Positions 1-5,616 of a DNA stretch of 6,350 nt are shown piece after piece. The position numbers and the translations under genes were made by a program. The stretch is from JABIEQ01 sp964516055. Lineage in GTDB: Bacteria; Patescibacteriota; Patescibacteriia; Magasanikbacterales; UBA922. The notes below the pieces were generated by a model. That model saw nothing but the letters and a program-made list of their open reading frames with translations. It was not told where the DNA came from and did no database searches. The stretch is from positions 1 to 6,350 of the forward strand of contig CAZEYK010000054.1 in assembly GCA_964516055.1 (NCBI GenBank), written 5' to 3'. Every line of letters starts with the position of its first letter. The first letter of the stretch is position 1.

Positions 1-6
1 TATTTA

Positions 7-13
7 CCCCTCC
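7..13 (-). promoter_or_regulatory. Possible ribosome binding site of a gene beyond the left edge
   Basis: Read on the minus strand, the last bases before the window edge are GGAGGGG followed by six AT-rich bases, so a start codon could lie just outside the window at the usual distance. This would be the next gene downstream of the large exported protein, about 50 bases after its stop codon and possibly in the same transcript. The rest of 1-63 is AT-rich, with a weak all-AT inverted repeat around 28-42 and no convincing terminator. Confidence 0.35.
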
Positions 14-63
14 GAGTAATAGCATAATTATTAAAAATAATTTTTCTTCTAACATGTATTTTA

Positions 64-2835
64 TTAATTATTATTTGCAATAATATCAAATCGTTTTGCT
101 TCATCTATTCGATGCCAACCCGCATTAGCTATATACTCTGGTTCATTGATGTACACAAATGGTAAATTTTGGAAGATATTTTCGGTAACTCCTTCATTGT
201 ACGATATTGTTAATACAAATGTTGTTATTCCCGTGTGTTCATCATAGGTCCTTGTTGAATCTACTATTTCAACCAATTGATTACCGTATGTACTTGCAGA
301 ATATTTTTTGAGAGCTTCGCCTTGGATGGCGATAAAATATCCTACATTTACTGGTGTAATACCTTCTGTGCTCCACCGTCGATAGTTCATAAGAAGACGA
401 ACATCACTGAGAGAATCTTCGTACGTGTTGGCGATGTGTATGGTATAGGTTAGCTGTTCTTGTCCGTTTGCAAGAATAGTACTAGTAGAGATGATGAAGT
501 GTTCTTCTGGAATAAAGATAGATTTTCCTGTTTTACTAAATGTAGTAGGTGCAAGAATATCAAATCGTTTTGTATCATTTGATCTATACCATTTAGCATT
601 TGCATACTCTGGCTCGTTGATATAGATAAATGGAAGATTTTGAAGAATATTTTCATTTATTCCTGAATACGTAATGGTAAGTGTGTACGTTGTTATCCCC
701 GTGAGTGGATTATATTGTTTTATTGAATCAATAATTTGTGGAAATTGGTTTCCATATGTTTGGGTGGATAGTTTTTGTAATACTCCTCCATTTGTGGCAA
801 TGAAATATCCCACATCGACAGGGGTAATTCCTTCACTTCCCCAACGGCGATAGTTCATGAGGAGACGAACATCTGTGAGGGAATCTTCTTTGGTATTGTT
901 GACGTTAATGGTAAAGGTAAGAACATCTTGGTTGTTTGAAATGATGGTACTTGTGGATATGGTGAAATCTTGTTCAGGATCAAAAATTGCAGAGCCGGTT
1001 TTTGTGAATACGGCAGGCTTTTTGATATCAAATCTATCGGTGGTGTCTGGGATATACCATTTTGCGATTCCATCGATGTCTTTTATATATACTCGTGGTA
1101 AGTTGTTCAACATATCGTCTTCCATACCATGGTAGACAATAGTAAGTGTATATGTGGTTATTCCTGTCCCGGGTTCATATTCTTTTGTAGAGTCTATTTG
1201 TGTTATATGATTTGCTGCGTATGTTGCTGATGAGTGTTTTTGCAAAATTCCATTTTGATCTGAAATAAATAATCCCATGTATGTATTTGGTGTAAGTCCA
1301 TCTGCCCAATTCCAATGATGATTTATTGCAAGGCGGATTTCTTCTATAGAATCTTGTTCTGTATTTTCTACGGTAATGGCAAAAGTGATGCTTTCTTGTC
1401 CGTCTGCATTTACCGTGGTTGTTGATACAGCAAGATTTGTTGTTGCGTCAAAAACAATAGGCCCTTCTTTCACATATGGAGGTTCGGATTCAATAATTGT
1501 CTGAAACGTGTTTATATCCGTGATTGTTTCTTGTTGTATTGTTCCGCTTGGCCAATGGATGATAATGTTTGTGGTGTCATTTGATCCTATTCCAATATGT
1601 TGTGGATTTTGGTTTTGGATAATAGTAAATATTTGAGTGGTGCCACCTGTCATTATTTCTATTTGTGCTCCTAGTGCACTCTTGTTGCTGTATTGCCCTA
1701 CTAGATTTATGTCCAGCCAGTTGTTTGTTGGTGTTTGGTTGGTAAATAATTCTATGGAGGGTTGTACGCCGTTTGGGGAAAGAATATCTATCGCTCCGTC
1801 ACCATTCATGTCTGTTGGAATGGCGAGTTTGGTAATATTTTTTTCAAGTGTAAGAGCATGATTCGTCCTGTTTGAAAATGATCCATTGCCAGTGTTTTCA
1901 AGAAGAATATTGTTGGTGAATTGGTCGGTGGTGAGATAAATATCTGAATCAGCATCATTGTCGATGTCAAAGATAACTGCTGATCGAATAGGTTGTTCTA
2001 AATTAGAGATTGCACTGATTGTGGTGAGTTGGTAGGTACCATTATTTTGTTCAAAAATGAGTGGTGCCTGGTTGTAATTGGTAATGAAAAGATCAAGATC
2101 GCCATCGGTATCGATGTCTATTTGTGCGGCATCTGTACTTTGTTGTTGTCCTGATGAAAAGATGTGGTTTGGTTGGAGTATAAATTGATTGTGAAGTTGG
2201 AGATAGACGTCATGAGGTTCTCCATTATTGAGCAGGAAAGCGTCAAGAGTACCATTGTTATCAATATCAAAAAAGAGAGTTTTGATAGTTTTTGTTTGAT
2301 TTGAGACAAGTGGATGGATAGTGTTTCTGGTGAATATCCCTTGTTGATTGGTAAATAAGATGTTGTTGCCGTAGGCAGTACTAATATAAAGGTCGAGGAA
2401 TCCATTGTTGTCTATGTCGATAAATTGAGCGTGTGAGCCGACAACACGAAGTGTTGGAAATATTTGAGGGTTAGCGACTACTAAATTTCCATTTTGATTT
2501 TGGTAGAAATATGATGTTCCTCCGTAGTTAAGGACAAAGGCGTCTTCGTCGCCATCGTTGTCGTAATCCCCCCAAGTAATGTATTTAGCAATTCCGGTGT
2601 TTTGGGAAATGTCATGATTTTGAGTTGGGATGAATATTTGTCCTTGCCAGTCGTATGAGGCGCTGGCGCCAAATCCAAGGACAAAAAGTTGGTTGTCTTT
2701 GGTGGAGATGGTGTTTATGTAGCCGGCGTCTTGTGTGGGGATGATGGTTTTGGTCATTGGTGGTGCGGCGAGGGTTGGTGCGGCAATGAGGGTGAGGGCG
2801 ATGGCGGCGAGGATTGTTGTTATGTAGTGTTTCAT
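64..2835 (-). CDS. Exported FG-GAP/VCBS-type repeat protein with ASPIC/UnbV-like domain and three C-terminal tandem repeats
   Basis: A 923-residue secreted or cell-surface protein of unknown role. It begins with a Sec-type signal peptide (MKHY, then a hydrophobic stretch at residues 8-19), with likely cleavage near the Ala-Ala at 23-24. Residues about 85-370 carry six D-x-D-x-(D/N)-G-x-x-D calcium-binding motifs typical of FG-GAP/VCBS beta-propellers, e.g. DYDNDGDED at 90-98. Residues about 372-450 resemble the ASPIC/UnbV domain often found behind such propellers (NWLDINL, then IIIHWPSG). Residues 452-919 are three tandem copies of an about 156-residue module I do not recognise. No LPxTG motif, C-terminal anchor or type IX sorting domain is visible; the protein simply ends ANNN. 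The ATG at 2835 is chosen because the signal peptide follows it directly. No Shine-Dalgarno motif precedes it; the upstream bases are mostly A and T. A short REP-type element lies 33 bases upstream and separates it from the toxin-immunity genes, so membership in the same operon is uncertain. Adhesion or binding at the cell surface is an inference from the domain types. Confidence 0.9.
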   Translation of the reverse strand: MKHYITTILAAIALTLIAAPTLAAPPMTKTIIPTQDAGYINTISTKDNQLFVLGFGASASYDWQGQIFIPTQNHDISQNTGIAKYITWGDYDNDGDEDAFVLNYGGTSYFYQNQNGNLVVANPQIFPTLRVVGSHAQFIDIDNNGFLDLYISTAYGNNILFTNQQGIFTRNTIHPLVSNQTKTIKTLFFDIDNNGTLDAFLLNNGEPHDVYLQLHNQFILQPNHIFSSGQQQSTDAAQIDIDTDGDLDLFITNYNQAPLIFEQNNGTYQLTTISAISNLEQPIRSAVIFDIDNDADSDIYLTTDQFTNNILLENTGNGSFSNRTNHALTLEKNITKLAIPTDMNGDGAIDILSPNGVQPSIELFTNQTPTNNWLDINLVGQYSNKSALGAQIEIMTGGTTQIFTIIQNQNPQHIGIGSNDTTNIIIHWPSGTIQQETITDINTFQTIIESEPPYVKEGPIVFDATTNLAVSTTTVNADGQESITFAITVENTEQDSIEEIRLAINHHWNWADGLTPNTYMGLFISDQNGILQKHSSATYAANHITQIDSTKEYEPGTGITTYTLTIVYHGMEDDMLNNLPRVYIKDIDGIAKWYIPDTTDRFDIKKPAVFTKTGSAIFDPEQDFTISTSTIISNNQDVLTFTINVNNTKEDSLTDVRLLMNYRRWGSEGITPVDVGYFIATNGGVLQKLSTQTYGNQFPQIIDSIKQYNPLTGITTYTLTITYSGINENILQNLPFIYINEPEYANAKWYRSNDTKRFDILAPTTFSKTGKSIFIPEEHFIISTSTILANGQEQLTYTIHIANTYEDSLSDVRLLMNYRRWSTEGITPVNVGYFIAIQGEALKKYSASTYGNQLVEIVDSTRTYDEHTGITTFVLTISYNEGVTENIFQNLPFVYINEPEYIANAGWHRIDEAKRFDIIANNN
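67..1482 (-). repeat. Three tandem protein repeats of about 156 residues
   Basis: Residues 452-607, 608-763 and 764-923 of the exported protein are three copies of one module; copy 3 has about two extra residues plus a short tail. Shared landmarks in order are an (I/V)F(D/I)-start, STxTI, a T(F/Y)xIxxxNT strand, DSLxDVRLLMNYRRW, GITPVxVGYFIA, the G-I-T-T-(Y/F) strand, NLPxxYI, and a closing RFDI. Copies 2 and 3 are closest to each other, both having RLLMNYRRW and YINEPEY, and also look alike at DNA level. Copy 1 is more diverged (RLAINHHWNW). Beta-rich spacing suggests an Ig-like or carbohydrate-binding type of fold, but that is a guess. Confidence 0.9.
1786..2568 (-). repeat. Six FG-GAP/VCBS calcium-motif repeats
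   Basis: Six nine-residue acidic loops start at residues 90, 140, 190, 240, 290 and 342: DYDNDGDED, DIDNNGFLD, DIDNNGTLD, DIDTDGDLD, DIDNDADSD and DMNGDGAID. Five are spaced exactly 50 residues apart and the last 52. Each is followed by a hydrophobic strand such as AFVLNYG, LYISTAYG or LFITNYN. This is the pattern of integrin-like FG-GAP propeller blades. In loop 5 the usual central glycine is replaced by alanine (DNDADSD), so that blade may bind calcium less well. Confidence 0.88.
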
Positions 2836-2868
2836 ATTTTTTTGTGTATAATTTCTAGTTTAGAGAAA

Positions 2869-2900
2869 GCCCACTCCATAGTCCCAACGGGCTGTGGAGC
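2869..2900 (+). repeat. REP hairpin C (left end of the short element)
   Basis: GCCCA, then CTCCATAG at 2874-2881 pairing with CTGTGGAG at 2892-2899 (one G-T pair). A T bulge at 2882 is followed by an inner CCC/GGG stem with loop AAC. The outline is the same as hairpin A at 4697-4725, including the GCCC in front. Confidence 0.85.
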
Positions 2901-2943
2901 GGACCTGCAAACTTTCGCTTGCATCTCTCTATCCGGCACTCCA

Positions 2944-2977
2944 GCTCCACAGGGCTACGCCACTATGAAGCCGGCTG
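2944..2977 (-). repeat. REP hairpin D (right end of the short element)
   Basis: Bases 2944-2967 are identical to 5318-5341 of the RAYT element's right hairpin. The stem is closed by GCTCCA against TGAAGC (one mismatch compared with TGGAGC in the RAYT copy), with an inner GGC/GCC stem and a single-base bulge. GGCTG follows in both copies. It is inverted relative to hairpin C. Confidence 0.85.
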
Positions 2978-2999
2978 TTGGAGCCGGCTGACCTACAAA

Positions 3000-3341
3000 T
3001 TAGTTATATTCTGATAATACAATATTTAATAATTCTTTAGATTTTTTAGATAAAAATGGTTTTATTTTTTCTACTACTTCTTTTTTGTTAGTCATTTCTG
3101 CAAATGTGCCCGTTACAATAACATCTTTAATGTAAGAATCTTCTGTTTCTAATTTGTCATTTATATACTTTATTATATCTTCTACTAATTGGATATTTTT
3201 TTCATTAACCACTTTTTCTATATAATTACCTAAAGAACTAAACACCATGTAGGGTAATTCAATATCTTCATCAATTTCAATTAAGTACTTATAAAAATTT
3301 GGAAATTCTTTTTTTATTTCTTCTATATACTTATTTTTCAT
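3000..3341 (-). CDS. Putative immunity protein for the upstream RHS toxin tip
   Basis: A 113-residue, acidic, apparently helical cytoplasmic protein without signal peptide or membrane segment. It starts two bases after the stop of the RHS fragment (3344-3346), so translation is probably coupled; no good Shine-Dalgarno motif is visible. Position directly behind an RHS toxin tip, small size, and many Glu/Asp residues are the hallmarks of a cognate immunity protein, which would bind and block the toxin domain in the producing cell. The pattern (KKEFPNFYKYLIEID, LPYMVFSSLGNYIEKV, then two helices ending LLNIVLSEYN) reminds me of DUF7674-like immunity proteins, but that is from memory and unconfirmed. 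It ends right at a REP-type element. It is much more AT-rich than the RHS core, as expected for an exchanged cassette. The immunity role is inferred from context. Confidence 0.75.
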   Translation of the reverse strand: MKNKYIEEIKKEFPNFYKYLIEIDEDIELPYMVFSSLGNYIEKVVNEKNIQLVEDIIKYINDKLETEDSYIKDVIVTGTFAEMTNKKEVVEKIKPFLSKKSKELLNIVLSEYN

Positions 3342-3343
3342 AT

Positions 3344-4627
3344 TTAGTTATTTAGCGCATCATTTAGATCATTTAATAGTTTTGATGCTATATCTTTATC
3401 TTTTCCTCCAACATCTTTTCTTTTTATGATTTTTGATAATGCTTGTAATGATTCTATCCCCTTAATTATATGATCACTCCCACCAATAGGTAAACCTGTT
3501 CTCTTTGTATATCTAATAGCATCAGCTGTCCCCCCGTCACCATATTTGGCTCCGGGTCTATACAATCTATCTACTATTCTATTCAACTTTGGATGCTCTA
3601 TTGAACCCAACAGACTATCTCTTCTAGTACCAATCAATATTTTATCGGTCTTTCCTCTTAATCCATTAAACAATTTTTGTGCACCATCAACGGTGTTGTC
3701 TATTACTTCTCCACTCTTAATTACTTTTGCAGCATCTGCAATATTATCTGCATTTCCTAATACGTTCTTTGTTGCATATCCATATCCTCCGGCTGGACCA
3801 ACAGTACCTAAACCTAAACCAATAACGCTTACCGCTTTTTGAAAATTTGTTGATTCTGGATTAGATAATGTCTTTGTTGTGTCGTATATGTCGAATGCAG
3901 TTGCTCCTGCTTCTATCACTCCCCATACCGCAGCAAGTACGGCAGTTTCCCCATCCGGATCCACCAACACCACCGGATTATTCCTCACATAACTATATCC
4001 ATTTAGTTGTTGTGGATCATACAGGAATTGCTCTGGATTTGCTCTACTTGCTGGGTCGATACTCGTAAACTGCCCTGTCACTGGATTGAGATACCGTGCA
4101 TTTGCATAGTACAATCCTGTGTCATCCCGCTTGTGTCCGGTGAAGAGTTTATCTTCTGTTGCTTCTCCTTCTTGGCTTAGGGTCTCTCCAAATGGGTAGT
4201 ATCGTATCCGTTGTCTCATGTTCCCTGATTCATCGGTGATTACGCTCGCACCGTTGAGGTGGTCTGGGTGGATGTATGAGATTTGTTCTGTTTCGTTGTC
4301 TGTCTTTATGGTAGCAAGATGTGCGCTGCCTGCATAGATACGCTTAATGACTTCGTCGTTGGTGATTTCGATGTATTGGTTTGGGGTTACTGATACGTCC
4401 TCTGTTGTTTGCTCGGTGAGGCGTTGTCCGGTGTGATCGTAGGTGTATTGGGTTGTCTCTGCGGTTTGTCTGTTTGTGGCGCTTGTGAGTCTATGATAAT
4501 GGTCCCAGGTGTATGTGTAGTCTTTGTCTTGGGTGAGATTTCCATTATCGTCGTAGGTGTAGACAAAACCAGAGATACTACTTGGCGCATGTGGATGCTG
4601 GCTGGCGTATTGGTAATTCCCTGGCAC
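3344..4627 (-). CDS. 5'-truncated orphan RHS fragment: core C-terminus plus toxin tip 1
   Basis: Numbered from the GTG at 4627, the fragment has 427 residues. Residues about 20-90 hold YD-repeat sequence (YTYDDNGNLT, YTYDHTGQRL). About 120-226 are the conserved end of the RHS core: YIHPDHLNGASVITD, YYPFGE, GLYYANARY, FTSIDP, then LVDPDGE at the usual cleavage-like boundary. Residues 227-427 are a variable tip with Ala/Gly-rich hydrophobic segments (about 229-245 and 270-285), possibly for delivery. The tip ends in a toxin-like domain with RPGAKYGDGGTADAIRY (357-373), SDHIIKG (384-390) and a helical LLNDLNDALNN end. The toxin activity is unknown to me. The reading frame stays open upstream of the GTG (about 4735-4628); RHS-like wording (YSPIGNILSKS) continues to about 4665, and it then runs into the RAYT element's hairpin. 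This is therefore not a whole gene: the N-terminal export and shell parts are missing. No ATG or Shine-Dalgarno site fits, so it may be silent until recombined into a full RHS gene. Base composition drops to AT-rich after the core. Confidence 0.88.
   Translation of the reverse strand: MPGNYQYASQHPHAPSSISGFVYTYDDNGNLTQDKDYTYTWDHYHRLTSATNRQTAETTQYTYDHTGQRLTEQTTEDVSVTPNQYIEITNDEVIKRIYAGSAHLATIKTDNETEQISYIHPDHLNGASVITDESGNMRQRIRYYPFGETLSQEGEATEDKLFTGHKRDDTGLYYANARYLNPVTGQFTSIDPASRANPEQFLYDPQQLNGYSYVRNNPVVLVDPDGETAVLAAVWGVIEAGATAFDIYDTTKTLSNPESTNFQKAVSVIGLGLGTVGPAGGYGYATKNVLGNADNIADAAKVIKSGEVIDNTVDGAQKLFNGLRGKTDKILIGTRRDSLLGSIEHPKLNRIVDRLYRPGAKYGDGGTADAIRYTKRTGLPIGGSDHIIKGIESLQALSKIIKRKDVGGKDKDIASKLLNDLNDALNN
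4011..4065 (-). repeat. 55-bp RHS-core direct repeat, copy 1
   Basis: Identical over 55 bases to 6296-6350 (offset 2285) in the second RHS gene, where the match runs off the window. It encodes core residues from the SIDP motif through YDPQ. Left of it, over about 55 further bases, similarity persists with scattered changes (shared CGGATTATTCC and CACATAACTATAT) and is lost after the DP(D/N)GE boundary. It is a natural site for homologous exchange of toxin tips. Confidence 0.95.
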
Positions 4628-4732
4628 ATTGCTTTTGCTTAGGATATTCCCTATTGGTGAGTATGTTTGGTAGCGAACGGCTATTTGCCCATGCCCGCTC
4701 CATAGTCCCGGCAGGGCTGTGGAGCGTTTATG
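4628..4732 (-). other. Junction between RHS remnant and RAYT element, open in the RHS frame
   Basis: Between the RAYT stop (4733-4735) and the first usable RHS start (GTG at 4627) there is no stop codon in the RHS frame. The about 70 bases nearest the GTG still read as RHS (YSPIGNILSKSN). Bases 4693-4726 are REP hairpin A and read as meaningless residues. The join between RHS sequence and element therefore lies about 4670-4693. It shows that the RHS gene lost its 5' part or was interrupted here. Confidence 0.7.
4693..4726 (+). repeat. REP hairpin A (downstream of the RAYT gene)
   Basis: GCCC, then GCTCCATAG (4697-4705) pairs with CTGTGGAGC (4717-4725) with one G-T pair. The T bulge at 4706 and the inner CCC/GGG stem with loop GGCA match hairpin C at 2874-2899, differing only in the loop and in flanking bases. 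Confidence 0.87.
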
Positions 4733-5275
4733 CTATTCTTTCGGATCTAATTGAATAATAGAATGATCTCCTAGTACCCAATTTTTTGCCGATGAATATT
4801 GCCAATGCTCTGGCTTTGAAACATATCCCTTCTTTACTGGATTCATATAGATATATCTGACTTTTGTTAGCATGAATGTTTCACTATTTATTCGTTCAGG
4901 ATAGTTTTCTCGTTGCCATATTTGTTTTACATACCCTTTTTTCTTGTGGTAACTATTGTTTAGTATATTTACTATGTAGTGTCTGTTATCTTTTTCAAGA
5001 AGTTTCCAAATTTCTCTTGTTGTGTGTTTTTTGAAATCGCTGAGTACTTGTACCAAGTTATCGTCATCTGGTGTACCGATTATTATATGCATGTGATTAC
5101 TCATGATCACATATTCGTATACTTTTAGTCCTTTGTTTTTTCTACAGTACGTTAGGCTATCTGTGATAGTTTTGAAATATTCTGGTTTTGTGAATATGTC
5201 TATCCATTCTATTACGGTGAGGGTAATAAAATGTGGCATGTTCTGTGCTGATTTATTTATGCGTAGTGTTGGCAT
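4733..5275 (-). CDS. REP-associated tyrosine transposase (RAYT, Y1/IS200-like HUH family)
   Basis: A 180-residue single-strand DNA transposase of the Y1_Tnp type, which in this family nicks at REP hairpins through a phosphotyrosine bond. The HUH metal motif is seen as SNHMHIIIG (His61, His63). The catalytic tyrosine is most likely Tyr141 in VRYIYMNPVKKGYV, a block diagnostic of RAYTs, followed by the usual EHWQYSSAKNW (156-166). The N-terminal PHFITLTV strand and IWQRENYPERI (119-129) also fit the family. Length is normal and all key residues are present, so it looks active. The ATG at 5275 is supported by a near-perfect Shine-Dalgarno AAGGAGGG four bases upstream. It is flanked on both sides by inverted REP hairpins, its presumed substrates, and a gene-less copy of these ends occurs at 2869-2990. 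It has no visible functional tie to the RHS genes, although its stop codon is in frame with the truncated RHS fragment behind it. Confidence 0.95.
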   Translation of the reverse strand: MPTLRINKSAQNMPHFITLTVIEWIDIFTKPEYFKTITDSLTYCRKNKGLKVYEYVIMSNHMHIIIGTPDDDNLVQVLSDFKKHTTREIWKLLEKDNRHYIVNILNNSYHKKKGYVKQIWQRENYPERINSETFMLTKVRYIYMNPVKKGYVSKPEHWQYSSAKNWVLGDHSIIQLDPKE

Positions 5276-5279
5276 ATTT

Positions 5280-5287
5280 CCCTCCTT
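5280..5287 (-). promoter_or_regulatory. Strong Shine-Dalgarno site of the RAYT gene
   Basis: AAGGAGGG on the minus strand, four bases before the ATG at 5275. None of the other complete genes here has so clear a site: the immunity genes probably rely on coupling, and the exported protein has an A-rich leader. It fixes the start and suggests that the element carries its own expression signals. Confidence 0.85.
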
Positions 5288-5317
5288 ATTTTTTATCTAC
5301 TCTTTTTGGCATTATTG

Positions 5318-5351
5318 GCTCCACAGGGCTACGCCACTATGGAGCTGGCTG
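5318..5351 (-). repeat. REP hairpin B (upstream of the RAYT gene)
   Basis: GCTCCA at 5318-5323 pairs with TGGAGC at 5340-5345. The inner GGC (5327-5329) and GCC (5333-5335) pair around a TAC loop, with a bulged A at 5336. It is inverted relative to hairpin A and shares 24 identical bases with hairpin D. Outside it, GAGCT-GGCTG-AGCTC (5342-5356) forms a second small stem. That stem is followed on the plus strand by eight T (5358-5365), but no plus-strand gene would use it as a terminator. Confidence 0.85.
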
Positions 5352-5613
5352 AGCTCATTTTTTTTCTTAGCCATTCTATATATTCTTTATGATTTATATA
5401 TCCATAAGATCTTTCTTCATCTGAAGGTTGTTCTGAAACAAAATCTAATTTTTCTTGAATTTCTCCAAAGAAATCAAATTCTTCATCGGATAATGCATTA
5501 TCAGGTACTGTTTCTATAAAAAATAAATAATAATTCTTCTCAAATTCAGACACGTCAATTTCTGAATTTAATAATTTTTCAATCTTTTTTATTAATTCTT
5601 TTTTGTAATTCAT
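5329..5613 (-). CDS. Putative immunity protein (colicin-D-immunity-like) with a transposon-encoded C-terminus
   Basis: A 94-residue, acidic, helical cytoplasmic protein. It starts three bases after the stop of the RHS toxin gene (5617-5619), so coupled translation is likely; no clear Shine-Dalgarno motif is present. The stretches FEKNYYLFFIE, LSDEEFDFFGEIQEKLDFV and YINHKEYIEWLRKK resemble small proteins of the colicin-D immunity type (Colicin_immun), judged from memory. Its role would be to bind the toxin tip encoded just upstream and protect the producer cell. The end of the protein is odd: after EWLRKK the residues MSSASSIVA and the stop codon come from the REP end of the RAYT element (5329-5356). 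The native C-terminus has probably been replaced, by a few residues at least. The domain as described looks nearly complete, so function may survive. The cassette is AT-rich, like the toxin tip before it. Confidence 0.77.
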   Translation of the reverse strand: MNYKKELIKKIEKLLNSEIDVSEFEKNYYLFFIETVPDNALSDEEFDFFGEIQEKLDFVSEQPSDEERSYGYINHKEYIEWLRKKMSSASSIVA

Positions 5614-5616
5614 ATA

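Larger units (their letters stand above)
2869..2990. mobile_element. Gene-less REPIN/MITE-like element of the local RAYT family
   Basis: An about 120-bp element with no gene. It is bounded by two imperfect hairpins in inverted orientation (2874-2899 and 2944-2972) that match the hairpins flanking the RAYT gene at 4697-4725 and 5318-5345. The right hairpin shares 24 identical bases with its RAYT-element counterpart. The central spacer (2900-2943) contains a small inverted repeat, TGCAA...TTGCA. Outside the right hairpin, AGCCGGCT occurs twice (2969-2976 and 2982-2989), and could form a second stem with a five-base loop. It lies between the stop of the immunity gene (3000) and the start of the exported protein (2835), so it fills nearly all of that gap. 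It is inferred to be mobilised in trans by the RAYT in this window or a relative; the exact ends cannot be set from one copy. Confidence 0.82.
4693..5356 (-). mobile_element. RAYT element: transposase gene flanked by inverted REP hairpins
   Basis: An about 660-bp IS200/IS605-like unit. Hairpin A (4697-4725) lies seven bases downstream of the transposase stop codon, and hairpin B (5318-5345) lies about 40 bases upstream of its start, in inverted orientation. Its ends match those of the gene-less element at 2869-2990. No target duplication is expected for this HUH family and none is seen. It sits exactly at the junction between the second immunity gene, whose 3' end it supplies, and the truncated RHS fragment. 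Exact ends are estimates. Confidence 0.85.

Noticed and set aside
857..1135. Plus-strand reading frame antisense to the tandem repeats
   Set aside because: It is a shadow of the repeat-encoding strand with no ribosome site or recognisable motif.
2847..2852. TATAAT on the plus strand between the short element and the exported-protein gene
   Set aside because: It faces the wrong way for the gene and has no suitable -35 box; AT-rich DNA gives this by chance.
2689..2991. Plus-strand reading frame of 100 codons across the signal-peptide region and the short element
   Set aside because: It is antisense to the signal peptide and to REP hairpins, has low-complexity Gly/Val composition and no family resemblance.
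5342..5365. Factor-independent terminator (stem GAGCT/AGCTC followed by T8)
   Set aside because: The T run follows the stem only on the plus strand, where there are no genes to terminate; on the minus strand it precedes the stem and is partly coding.
5103..5519. Plus-strand reading frame of 138 codons rich in Phe and Leu
   Set aside because: It crosses the RAYT gene, hairpin B and the immunity gene on the opposite strand; the hydrophobic look comes from reading AT-rich antisense DNA.
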